This document shows, piece after piece, positions 43,998 to 56,100 of a stretch of 64,000 bases of DNA. Within the stretch, counting starts at the first letter, position 1; each line of letters starts with the position of its first letter. A program made the translations under genes and the position numbers. Source of the DNA: Argentina anserina (Eukaryota; Streptophyta; Magnoliopsida; Rosales; Rosaceae); assembly GCF_933775445.1 (NCBI RefSeq), contig NC_065877.1, forward strand, positions 2,852,001 through 2,916,000. Direction: 5' to 3'. The notes under the pieces were generated by a model. The model made no database searches, was not told the DNA's origin, and was given only the letters and a program-made list of their open reading frames with translations.

Positions 43998-46900
43998 CTA
44001 TGACCGATTTTGTGAAGATGTCCTCTCAGACCCATGCCGCCGTAAGCTGTTTCCCCTAATTGTTGACTCTGATCCACTTCCACCCTGGTGAAGGGCAGCC
44101 CAACCAGGATCACGATCGACCTGATTCATCGAGAATGAGGGCAGGTGATCCCGTTCCCATGCATGATAACGAGTAGATAACGGATTTTCAGCTTCTTGGT
44201 AATTACGGCCTGATGAACCAGAAGGGTAAAAATAGAAACCACCATTTTGTTCTGATGATGAAGCCACTGGCCCCACTTGAGGCAAACCTCTTTGATTGCT
44301 TGTTCTCCGGGCTCCTGAAATCATGGGGGTGCGCATTGTTGGAGAATTTCTAGGCTGTTGCTGTTGATAGTAGGCCTGAAGAGCTTGGACTCTGTCGCGA
44401 GCCCGGGCATTGCTGCCTGGGTATGGAGGAATCATTGAAGACGTGACTGAGCTGCCAGCTCTCGCAGTAGAACTGCAGGAAGAAATTAAAACAGAATGAC
44501 ACGCATCAACTGCTTTATATCAATAAGCGGAGCACCTTACATAAGCATGTATTTTTCCATCCAATCTATAATGACTCTATAACAACTGGACAATACCTAT
44601 GCAAGTCAATTGTCCTGTAGGAAACTGATAATTATGCAATTATCATTCTTTGGATTATAGATAACAATACAATTATCTCATTAAAATAAATTTGAAAAGA
44701 AAAAACCCATATATCAGTCCCAGTTTTTACCAAACATACCTCAATCTCTGAAATCTGCATACATGTAGATTGAGAGATACTTCTAGACATTTCTAATATT
44801 GCATTAGATGATAAGGAATTAATAAAGCACATGTATATCGGAAAAATTAAGGTCAGAAGTAGTCTGAAACCACCTTCAAAATTATCAAGGGCATACCTAT
44901 GACCGACAAGAAATGGATGCATGAAAGATCCTGATCTTGGTATCTCCGCGCCTGACCTCGCAGATCTTTGAGTCACAGATGGAATTGAAGTTTGGTCAAC
45001 GCCACCAATATGATTGGTGGTTGTAGAGAATGGCGGGGAGTGATGGTCCCAACTGTGATAATGAAGGTCCATGGCAGGAAAAGCATAAGAGCTTGGTAGT
45101 TCACTAGGTACAGATGTGCCCGTCCAATGATGGTTAAAGTTGGAAGGTTCGGAAACACTTCCGGCTGAATTAGATGATGAAGGGTGAACTGGTCCAAAGT
45201 AAGCAATATATGGGCAAGGATGAGCAGCAGATGATACAGCAGTATGTTCAGCAAAGATGGCATGCTGTCCAAGTAAATCATGATCTGCATTACCATATAA
45301 TTCACATCAATGTTAACCACCACTGAAACTTGAACAGAATATCACAAGGAAAAAAACAGAATAAGTCTTACATGAAGTGGGTGAGAAGTCCCCTTCCCTG
45401 TTCATAGCCAAAAGAGAAGGTTCAACACATTGGACCAGAAAGACTTAACAAAACAAAATACAAGTACGCAGGGTTGACAAATTCAATCTGAACTTGGAAA
45501 CTAGTGTACAGGTCCAAACAGCTGTTGTAAATCTTTTAACTACACTTGCTAGTTACTACCATAAAAAAGTATTCTAGGGTGCTAGTCTGACCCAGAGTCA
45601 CAAACAGGCTATACTGCCCCAAATAAGGATTGCCAAAGCTTTTTCTCACCTCACCATACCATATAATTGACATGTATTTATAATACTTACATTTCTTCAT
45701 GTCATTTATAGTACACAATTTGTTTTCAGTTTGTACGCTCCTATTTAGTTAGTTGATAAATGAAAATATGATTACGAATCTTGACATCCTCAAAAAGGTG
45801 GGATTACTGGTTAATTCCTGTACAATAACCCTCAGCCCACAACCTCTGCTTCCGTCCTTCTAAAAACCAACTTTCGCTTTGAAAGCAATACAAAACCATT
45901 AATTTTCAACAAAGATATTTTGGAAGGGTCAACAAGTAAAAGAAAACAAGGTGTTGCGGTTCCAGGAAATATAACAAATTCTCCCATTCACAATAAGTAA
46001 CATGCATTAAAAGGAATTAAACTGGCCAGAGATGCTATACATACCAAAAAAAAAAGGTGCAAACTCTTTTAAGCAAACAGATACACAGAAGAAAAACAAG
46101 AGATACCATGTTCTGCATATATGGCTGTCAAAAAGAAAATACTTTATCTTGTACTGTCTGACACATTTGCATGCCTGCCAATTTGAAGTCTCACTTTTAA
46201 GTTTTAACAAGGTCCCTGGTCCTCAATTTGCTTCTTTGAGAAAGTTATTTCATTATTTAAAGTGGAACATAGAGAAGAGTACATATATATGTTTCTTTTT
46301 GACATTTTTTCGGGCACAGGCTGCAGGGTCGGGAAAAATAACTGATTTCTTTTCAAGTGTATCAGAAAAATTCAGAAGGAATGTCAGAGAGTGGTACAAC
46401 CAGGTGATGGTGCTCACTGCTATCTAGTCAGCCTCCAAAGTACTGAACTACACCCATGACGGTGCAATAATAAATCTATTAATTGCTCCCCAGAAAAGCA
46501 ATAGCCTATTATGCACTGATATTCAGTCAAAACACTAAAACAACATATCTGTATCCAAAACCCACCTGATGTCAGAAAACTGCAACATGCAACTTCTCCA
46601 ACTCTTTAAATCTTTCAGGTTACTTTGAATTTCTAAAAGAAGAAGATGATAAATGCATAACTTTCCAATCAAACTTACATGCGTAAACGACAACAAGAGC
46701 TTTGTGGATAGGAAAAGAAGAAAAATATATAAAGGTTACATTTATACAATATGGTTGCACATGCCCATTAGATAATAATATATTCTTCTACAATATGAAA
46801 ACGAGCTTGTTTTGAATTAAAAAATACCAAATGATCACTGATCAGGACTAGTGAGTGAGTCTCCTATGAGCTTATATAAATGGATTTACATAATTTTGAT

Positions 46901-48926
46901 AAAACTATGAATAAATAGAAATTATAGGAAACAAAAAAAATAATTTTAACACAGAGATAACTTACTCAAATGATGAAGGAAGTCGTGCTAGGCTACCGAA
47001 TGGACACCAGTGGACGCCAAAGGACTGCAAAAGCCAGTTACATACCCAAAATTTTGGATATATTAGATACAAACAAAATTCAGTTAACCTCTAAAAAAAA
47101 GCGGATAAAAAAATATGGATATTAAAAAACTTAGTTGGGGATGGAAATGAGGTGATATCTACAAAAATCCATACCCACATGAATTTTAGCTATTTTATGC
47201 TGCATTTTGTCACAATACAGTTCAATATTGAAATTTGGTTGCACTACTCTTGCCAATGTTACTATCACGTTTTGCAATCCCAGTGCAATTTTCTGTCAAT
47301 GCCTGTTTATTCCAGTAACGTTTTGCAATCACAGGTTTCTTAGTCCTTAGAGCATTAAGGAAGAAGAAATTTTCCCCCTTGTATATTACTCAAGGACACC
47401 TTCAGACGTCAACATTAAAATGCTAGAAGGGTAAAATGAAAAACTTAAAAAGGGAACTCAATTGGTCCAGTTCAAGAATGAGTAATACATATGAGACAGA
47501 CATTTGGTACTATTACTTTTATATAATGAATTCTGGATAGCTTCTAATACTAATGAAACAGAAAGATAACGCTAATAATAATAAAAACAGACAAACAGTA
47601 TGGGGATTTGAGTGCACTTATTTCCCTCTTCCTTCAATGATAGTAGATTTACTGGATCCCTATCGAACACATATAAATTAGCTTGAGAGTTTATACTAAC
47701 CACGTGATTATCTTTATGGCCAAGGAAAACATTGTAAGCCCTTAGGCATGTAGGAGTTACCTCCAATCTAAGCTGAGCCAATAGACTGCTACTTGGTAGA
47801 AAAATGGCATTTTCTACTTGGTAATTTAAGTAGGGGGAAATGGCATTTTCAAAGAGATAGAGGTGTGAGGAAATTTAACTAAGCTTCACTCATCCAGATA
47901 CTGTATCTTAATACGGATCAGTTATATCGCCCATCTATAGTTGAGATTTCTCGACTGCACTATTGAGCCCTAACTGTTTAGTTTCCAATCTTTGGTGTTT
48001 AATACTATTAGCTCAAAACCCTCAGACGAACCTAGACATGAAATTATGGTTGGATCCACAAGTCTATAAATTGAACAGGAAAAAAAAACACTCAGGGACA
48101 GGTTAGGTTTAAAGAGGTTCTACAGTAAATACCATTTCAGAGTAACTTAGATCATACAGATCTTCATCATGGTTCCAATCATCCATGCTAAATTCCGGAA
48201 ATGAACGACAGCCGTTAGCATAAAGCCATTGGCCTTTCTCAATCTTCCGGCAGTTAGGGCATTGCATTGCGCCTTTTATATTAAATGCGGAACCAATGCA
48301 ATCTGAAAGGGTTGTAACAGAATAATTAGGACCCTTGAAATCTGACAAACAGCTTAGTCACAACTAAAACAAGAAGATTTTCTGTCAAATACAATGTGCA
48401 AATAAAACTACGAATTAAAAAAAAATTCCATCTTTCATGTAAACGATACGCTGATCTATTAAATCTAGAAAAAAAAATTGGGATGTAGACCTGATCATTC
48501 AGCTAAGCATAGACACATAAAGCATAGTTATGTGTAAACATTTGATGAAACCAAAACTCTAATCATGTTTAGATTGGCAAAAATGCAGCTTAATTAATCT
48601 AAAAACTTTCTTAATCAAACCAAAACAGCACATTAACAATAAAAATCCAAAATCCAAACACAATTCACAACTCAAGAACCAAAATTGAACCCGGATCTTC
48701 AAAATTCGCATCCAATAATTATTGACTTACCTAAATGAAAATCATGGCCACATTGCAGCTTGGCCCAAGACCGATCCCCATTATCAGCAACCACCTCAAG
48801 ACAAATCGAGCAGGACACAGAGCCACCGTACGTCTTCCTCCCACAACCACCTCCACCACCGCAGCCGTCGCCACCGACACTGTCGCTTTCTTCCACCACA
48901 ACCTCCTCATCGCTTCCCAGACCCAT
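43998..48926 (-). CDS. RING-H2 zinc-finger E3 ubiquitin ligase, six exons
   Basis: Exons on the minus strand: 48926-48731, 48302-48133, 47024-46966, 45397-45372, 45284-44897 and 44472-43998. All have GT-AG borders and consistent phases. The protein starts MGLGSDEEVVVEES with a Gly-rich stretch, then a RING split over exons 1 and 2: CSIC, a Gly/Asp-rich loop, LQCGHDFHLDC and MQCPNC (C3H2C3). Exon 2 continues KIEKGQWLYANGCRSFPEFS. Exons 5-6 encode a His/Ser/Pro-rich, low-complexity C-terminal half ending RRHGSERTSSQNRS. RING-H2 proteins bind E2 enzymes and transfer ubiquitin; the substrate is unknown. I recall a similar Arabidopsis gene (At3g05545) beside RPT5A. The 26-nt exon 4 is unusually short but keeps the frame. 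Confidence 0.88.
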
Positions 48927-49137
48927 CGCAATCCCCCAACTCCTCAAAAACCCTACAATTCCAATCCGCCGGCCTCCCAATTCGCGCGCAAACACGGCAG
49001 AATCCCCCGGCGAATCAAAAAACAAAAAACAAAGCCTTTCAAATATATTAACGATCGCGACCAAAACGACGTCGTTGGAGATCACGAGAGACGCGTGAGT
49101 CGTCAGAGAAGGTGCTATGGGAAATCAAGAATCCAAA

Positions 49138-49250
49138 TCGGTTCTTCTTCTTCTTCTTCTTCTCTCTCTTTTTCTCTTCTCTTTCTTTCTTCTTTCTCTG
49201 TCGCTCGCTGGCTCCCCTTTCTTTCTCTCTATCTCTCTGTCTGGCTTTTC
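49138..49250. repeat. CT/TTC-rich tract near the RING gene 5' end
   Basis: A run of ttcttcttct and ctctctttctct repeats 210-320 bp upstream of the RING start codon. On the transcribed minus strand it is a GA/GAA-rich tract, in the place of promoter or leader. Confidence 0.7.
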
Positions 49251-49802
49251 TGACCGTCAGATCAGGAGATGTTGGACTTTGGGCGTAATAGCCGCTATCC
49301 TAATAAGCACCACCAACGGCCACGATTCACTTTCTTTTGCCGTTTAATTCTGGTTGACGCTGCTGTTTATTTGTCAGAACAGGCGTTTTTTTCTTCTGAG
49401 AGTGCTAGATAAGATTTTTTTATTCGGGTTCTATCATTCGGGTCGGGTCGGGTGGGAAGATTTTATTTACTTGTGATTCAAGTTAGGAGAGATGCTGTGT
49501 ACCTAAAAAAGCAAGTTAGGCAGGGTTTAGGGGAATATTTAATCCTATCTATTTTTGATTCCCTAATATAATTCCAGCTCGTTCACATTATTTTGATGCA
49601 TTTTGGCCTAAAATATGGACTTAAAAAAATACTTAATACATTTCCGGATGTATATTTATATATTGGTAAACCAAATTTTTAATGTGTTGGTGGAAAATTG
49701 TTATGGTACATGCACCTTAGCTAGCTTGATGATCCTACATGTAAGTTGCATAAGTTCTGATCCATATAATAAACATGCATGTTCTAATAATCTGTTTCAC
49801 AG

Positions 49803-49981
49803 TCTCGTTCACACGGTTAGTAGCTGACCATAGAATTCATGCTCAACTATCATTAGATGTAAATCCAATGGTTGAAAATAAAATAACTCAATTTTAAAAA
49901 GATTCTCCTCACTCTTGGATTTACATCCAATGGTGATTGAGCATGAATTCTATGGTCAGCTACTGACCGTGTGAACGGGAT
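49803..49981. repeat. Foldback MITE-like element
   Basis: Inverted arms of about 66 bp (49803-49869 and 49916-49981). The left arm runs from tcgttcacacggttagtagc to atgtaaatccaa; the right arm in reverse complement runs from cccgttcacacggtcagtagc to atgtaaatccaa. The spacer of about 46 bp is AT-rich. No ORF. No clear target duplication. Confidence 0.75.
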
Positions 49982-50834
49982 TGATCTGTTCAAAGTTTGA
50001 ATATCAAACATGTATATAGTCTCAAGGTTGTTTGAACTTTTTTACTTTGGTAAACGCATCTTAATTTTGAATTTAGTTGCGATTTAATATCATTTTTTTA
50101 GAATGGAAAATTTATTGAAAGAAGTCTGAAAAAATATTACAAATATGGGAAATATCGGCGATCTAATATCATTTTGGTGTGATACAACTGCAAAATTATA
50201 TCAATCTAGCTCTAACCAATCATAATGTGATTTGATCACACAGGCGGAGACTTCTATTTTGGCCGGTCATTGTTTTAACCTCCTAATCCTACAAGTTTTT
50301 CTTTATCGCCCATGTTGATTCAGGTGATGTTCAGCTTCTTTCAGATTATTGTGTCATTCTTGAAATTTAAATTTGAGAGAGAACCTTTCATGTGATTCAA
50401 ACTATGTGCTTTCAATAAAGTGATTGGACGTGACGGTGATGACAAGCAATGCGCGCGCGAATCTAACTTAACTTGGTTTGCTCGCAGGAGCAACCTCCCA
50501 TAGATTAAAAGCTGTTTGTGGTATATACATCATGATATGAGTACATGCATGGGAGGAAGAACGTGAATTATGAAGTTTGGGATATGTCACGTAGGGTCTA
50601 ATGTCTTCTGTCATGTCAAAATAATACATACAACTGATACAAACCAAGCCAATATAGAAATCTCTATAAAGTACGTAGCACATCATATCGTATTATCCTG
50701 TGTTCTTTTACATTCTCCCGGATTCTGGATTTTCATCCCGCGTTTCTGCAAAAGCTTGATTTGAGCTTCGCTGGAACCTTTTCATATAAGAAGGACGTAG
50801 GTACTTGCATGCATAAGAGCATCTTCATGTGATA
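49982..50834. other. Upstream region of an F-box gene
   Basis: No other gene. catataag at about 50783 could serve as TATA box for the F-box gene at 50835. Confidence 0.35.
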
Positions 50835-52112
50835 ATGACAGAGCTTTCCAAATTCGCCGAAGAGATTATGGTGGAAATCTTGTCAAGGCTCCCTCCAAAA
50901 TCTCTGATGAGATTCAAGTGCGTCCGTAAGTCATGGCAATGTTTGATCAATAACTCAGACTTCGCAGCCAATCACCTCTCTGTCTTGAAGCGCTGCAAAC
51001 ACCCTTCCTCGATTACCCTCGTTTTCAGACGTGTTGTCCCTGAAGATATCCACTCTGGCAGGAAGGACGTCTTGCTATCGCTATTTGATCTTTGCCATGG
51101 GGTAGATGGTGACGATGATGATGATCATGAACTCCTTTCTTCTTTCGAGGATCTTCAGAGTCCGCTATGGGGTTTTGCAGATTGTCATCGTTTCTGTGTA
51201 ACTATAGCAACTCATTGTGATGGAATACTATGTCTATCTGATTCTAGAAATTACATGGTTTTATGCAATCCAGCAATCAAGGAATTCAACCTTTTGCCCG
51301 TGCCTTCCTCGCATTCGAATTCATTTGGTGACGGCTTTGGTTATGATCTCAAATCCAAAGATTACAAAGTTGTTCGAATTTTATATAATGGGCATGATGA
51401 GTACGAGGATGGTATGAACGAGCGTGGTATGCGTAAGCGTGTTGTTATTCGTCCTCCCACATCACAAGTATATAGCGTCCTTACAAGGTCTTGGAAAGAA
51501 ATCAAAACTGATGATTTGATATCGGAATCTACTACATATTGGCCACAGTCGCATCATTCCATATACTGTAATGGTATTCTTTATTGGTGCGGACGTGAAC
51601 GTCTCGTTGAAGAACATTACATTGTTACCGACTTTTCAGAACATGAAGATGATGACATAAGTGGTTTGAAAGAATGCATAATTTCGTTTGATATAGGGAA
51701 CGAGGCATTTCATGTTATATTGGCCCCAGATGATTGTAACTTATATAATTGTGGGTTTGGACTGTGGAAAGAATCATCGATTGCATTTTGCACCAACCTT
51801 CCTTGGAGTCCTTATCCATCAACGAAGGCGATACGGGAGATTTGGGTGATGGATGACCTTGGTGGTGGTGAGGGTTCCTGGACTAAATACTTGACCTTTG
51901 AGCCGGAAGCAGATCACATTTTTTTTGAAATGGGATTATTTTGGTACAATAAGCAATTAGTTGCGGCCTTCAAGACCGAGTGGGCAGTAATCTTTCAAGA
52001 AGTTTGTACCAACAAATTCAAACGTTTTCCTTTGAATGCCGGGGTTATGGATTATTCTAGAGCTGTAGAATGTACTATGAGTATAGTTTCCATCAACGGA
52101 TCGAGGTACTAG
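50835..52112 (+). CDS. F-box/FBA protein, intact
   Basis: Single exon, 425 aa. The start is ATGACAGAGCTTTCC at 50835 (the triplet before it is a non-ATG opening of the frame). F-box at about residues 5-45: EIMVEILSRLPPKSLMRFKC, then VRKSW. FBA landmarks: ATHCDGILCLSDSRNYMVLC followed by NPAIKEFNLLP, DGFGYDLKSKDYKVVRILY, SQVYSVLTRSWKEIKTDDL, SIYCNGILYWCGRERL, EIWVMDDLGGGEGSWTKYL, and the C-terminal CTMSIVSINGSRY. Presumed SCF substrate receptor. Closest to the gene at 59951-61336, with which it shares HSIYCNGILYW-type and LGGGEGSW-type blocks; both lie on the plus strand about 9 kb apart. Confidence 0.88.
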   Translation: MTELSKFAEEIMVEILSRLPPKSLMRFKCVRKSWQCLINNSDFAANHLSVLKRCKHPSSITLVFRRVVPEDIHSGRKDVLLSLFDLCHGVDGDDDDDHELLSSFEDLQSPLWGFADCHRFCVTIATHCDGILCLSDSRNYMVLCNPAIKEFNLLPVPSSHSNSFGDGFGYDLKSKDYKVVRILYNGHDEYEDGMNERGMRKRVVIRPPTSQVYSVLTRSWKEIKTDDLISESTTYWPQSHHSIYCNGILYWCGRERLVEEHYIVTDFSEHEDDDISGLKECIISFDIGNEAFHVILAPDDCNLYNCGFGLWKESSIAFCTNLPWSPYPSTKAIREIWVMDDLGGGEGSWTKYLTFEPEADHIFFEMGLFWYNKQLVAAFKTEWAVIFQEVCTNKFKRFPLNAGVMDYSRAVECTMSIVSINGSRY

Positions 52113-52308
52113 GCTCGATATCAATGCACGATGATGCAGCAATATAGTATTATAGTTTATGATCCATGTCCTGCTCTAACACCCATACCAGCCACCAATA
52201 ATCTTTCACTTTCACGGCCTACATGTACACCCCCTACCACCATTACCTCCATTTCCTAGAACAGAAGCATCACAATTCAGTTTTTACAATCCAACTGTAG
52301 AATCAAAT

Positions 52309-53146
52309 TGTTGACACCCGAACTGGATGGTGAAGAACAAGATATATGTCACGTCCCACCATAGAAGAATGAGCAATTTTGAGACACGCACGACTCAATG
52401 AAGGTTTTAGAGAGTACATGAGCATTGTGGAAGCATCCGTATTATTACAGAAGGTTTTGGAAACCTCTTGAATGCCATATATGGAAGCCTTTGGAGGGTC
52501 ATATATCAAAGGTGCTGGAAGGTCTTGAAAATCTTTGGAAGGATTAGGAATCCCTTAGACATCTCTAGAACTCTCTAGTTCGATGAGTCTAATAAGGGAT
52601 GAAGACATACCACTCTGAAAGTCTCTAGAGTACTCAAGATTTCTCTTAGATGTGTAAAAAGTTCTCTAGAATTCTCTATAAATAGAAAGACACCCCTTTC
52701 GAAATCAAGTTACAAACACTCAAATTCTCTAGTAAAGCTTGTAAAAACCTCTTCTTAGCTTAATACAATAGTTCTCTTCCAAAGTTCTTATCCCTTCTTC
52801 CATTTGTTCTAACTAAAGTGTTTGCGTAAAATGGGCTGCGTACTAAGGTCTCACGAGTACGTACAAAAGAGTAAACTCGTGACAAAGAGCTTTTCAAGAA
52901 AGCATATATACAGATCGAGCTAACCAAGTACTTCGCTATAGAATGCTCAAGAACCTCCAATTGTGATTGACAATCAATTGCAAAACATAGAATACAATTT
53001 TACTTGGTTTTGTCAGATTTTCGTTTAGTTTTGTTAATTGGGGAGAGCACGCATGATCCTGCATGGGAGCATGGTTCACTTAGTATTGAAGATGGTGACC
53101 CGACCTTCGATCTCTTGGTCACGGCTTGAAGAAGTCGAGTGTTACA
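52309..53146 (+). mobile_element. LTR-like segment (838 bp)
   Basis: TGTTGACACCCG at the left and GAGTGTTACA at the right give LTR-type TG..CA ends. A TATA box (ctataaatag, 52676-52685) sits two fifths into the segment, followed by a downstream stretch like R-U5. Many tctctagaa/ttctagag phrases occur in 52555-52680. No target duplication is evident (caaat left, atgtt right). It abuts the copia remnants on its right, which were perhaps inserted next to or into it. Confidence 0.45.
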
Positions 53147-56100
53147 ATGTTAGTAGAGTTCAGTACCATTTAAGGAGTCATTTACCTTTATTGCTTGACT
53201 AAACCTGCATTTGTAGTCAAGCATACAAATCACAAATGCCCAACTTGCTAAGCGAGTCATGAAATGTCTTACTGGAAAGAGTCTTCGTAAGAATATCATC
53301 CAGCTGCTCCATAGTAGGGACAAACGGGAAATAGATAATCTGGTCATCCAACTTCTCTTTAATAAATGTTTAGTTCGATCATATTGCACATGATTGTGTG
53401 CAATTTCAATTGCAGCCTTATTATCACAATAGTGAGGCATAGCTTTTCTCTATCTGACCCCCAAGTCTCTCAACAAATGTCTCAACCACAACATCTCACA
53501 AAGACCTCAAGCCATTCCTCTGTACTCTGCTTCTGCACTAGAACGATACACCACTTTCTGTTTCTTGCTCCTCCAGGTGACTAAGTTACCACCAACAAAC
53601 ATAAAATAGCCCGATGTAGACCGGTGATCTGTAATAGTACCTGCCCAATCTGCATCAGTGTATCCAGAAACATCTAAATGACGATGTTTTGAAAACACTA
53701 ATCCCTTCCCTGGAGCAGACCTCAAATAGCGCAAGATTCGGATTACAACATCCATATGAGCCTCACTTAGATTATGCATAAACTGACTCACCACACTAAC
53801 TGCATACGCCAAATCAGGTCTAGTGTGAGATAAATAAATCAACCGGCCAACTAATCTCTGATATTGCACCTTATTGGTGGGAACCTGATCCACATATTCT
53901 GCTAACCGATGATTTTATTCAATAGGAGTATCGGTAGGCTTGCAATCAAGCATACATGTTTCTGCCAACAAATCAAGAACATATTTCCTTTGGCTAAGCA
54001 CAATACAATCTTTACCACGAACAACTTCAATTCCCAGAAAATACTTTAGATTTCCTAAATCCTTCATCTCAAACTCATAAGATAACTGGTTTTGTAACTT
54101 TTCAATCTCCTCGAGGTCATCACCTGTTATAACCATATCATCAACATAAAATAATTAAGGCAGTCACCTTACCACCTTTATGTTTCAAAAACAACGTATG
54201 ATCTGAATGGCTTTGCCGGTACCCAATTTTTCTCATGAACTTGGTGAATCTCCCAAACCAAGCTCTAGGAGATTGATTCAACCCATAAAAGTAACTTCTT
54301 CAATTTGCACACTACTTGTTCTCTTGTAGACACGCCATACCCAGGAGGTAAACCCATATAAACCTCCTCATGGAAGTCACCATGTAAGAATGCATTCTTA
54401 ACATCAAATTGTCGTAAAAGCCAATCAAGATTAGCAGCTAATGAAAGAACCACCCGAATGGTATTAATTTTGACCACTGGTGCAAATGTCTCATCGTAAT
54501 CCACCCCATACTTCTGAGTGTAGCCCTTAGCCACTAATCTTGCCTTGTACCTATCCACCGAACCATCAGAATTATGTTTCACATTATACACCCACCTACA
54601 ACCAACTGTTTTCTTTCCTGGCTGTAATGACACTAACTCCCATGTACCATTCTTCTCGAGAGCATTCATTTCGACTGCCATTGCCTGCATCCACTTTCCA
54701 TCATTCATTGCATCCTGTACTTTACTAGGAAGAGATACCGAAGATAATTGACTCACAAAAGTAACATATGGTTTAGACAACCTATGGGTCGACACATAAT
54801 AGCAATAGGATATTTCGATTTTGCATTTAAAGTGGGTTCATAGTGTTTCTGAGACTGACCACGAGTAGAACGACTAGGTAATTGTTTGATTGGAACATTA
54901 GTGGACACATGAGAATGATGAGAACATACCTCGGGTGATGAATTGGCGTGTGAGACCTGCGTAGGATAGGGGAAACTTGGAGAATTGTTCACAATTGCTC
55001 GATCAACGTCTTCTTGATTGAAACATAATCGACACACATATCAATCCCAAGCAGGTCGGATCCCAATGATTTGTTGCACATGTCTGATCGTTCCTCTCTA
55101 AATACCATTGTCGGCGCCGGACCCAAACGACCCAAACCAGCCGACGCTGGCACAGGCACAGCTTCCTCTCCTCCGGTCGATGTCGGTGCACGCGCAACTG
55201 ATGTTTCCTCTCCTCCGATCGATCTCGGTACGAAACCCAGACCAGTCGAAATCGGGGGTATCTTTTAGTTTTCTCCTCCGGTCGACGTCTCCCCATGACT
55301 GGGACTTGACGTTGGGGATGGGTTGGTCGGGTTCTCTGTATCGCCATTCATGTCTGAGCCATCAGTCAACTTTTTATTTTCCAAATCTGCCCTTTCTAAA
55401 GCTGAAAATTCAACCAGTCTTCCATCTTGCCTACTAAACATATATTCATAATAACATGATGGCTCCCCCTCACGAGGGACTACTGGAGGAAAGAAATAAC
55501 ATAAATTTTCACTGAACGTAACATCCATGGTAGTATAAAATCTATGCGATGGAGGATGATAACATTTGTAGCCTTTCTGAGTAGTACTATATCCAACAAA
55601 CACACACTTAAGAGCTCTAGCATCTAATTTTGTTCTCTGATTCTTGTACAAATGAACATATGCAACACATCCAAAAACACGAGCAGGAAGAGTATTTGAT
55701 GACGGGATAGAAACAAAGTTGGATAGAACATCCAACGGGACACGACCTTGAAGAGGAACTGATGGAAAACGATTAATAATATGAGACGCACACAACCGGC
55801 CTCACCCTAAAGGTACATAGGTATATTAGCACTCAAAAGGAGAGATCGAGCCATGTCCAGAAGATGTCGATTTTTTCGTTCAGACACCCCATTTTGCTCA
55901 GGTGTTTGTGAACATGAAGTTTGATGTATGATGCCACGTTGTTGAAAATACTCATGAAACATATGATTGACAAATTCACCCCCATTATCAGAACGAAAAA
56001 TTTTAACATGAGCATCATATTGAGTACGAATCAGATTATGAAATGTTGTAAAAGCAGAGAAAACAGAATCTTTGGTCTTAAGCAATACTATCCAAGATAA

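Noticed and set aside
48735..49253. Plus-strand ORFs (Ser/Pro/Thr-rich) opposite RING exon 1 and leader
   Set aside because: Low-complexity antisense reading of the Gly-rich exon and the CT tract.
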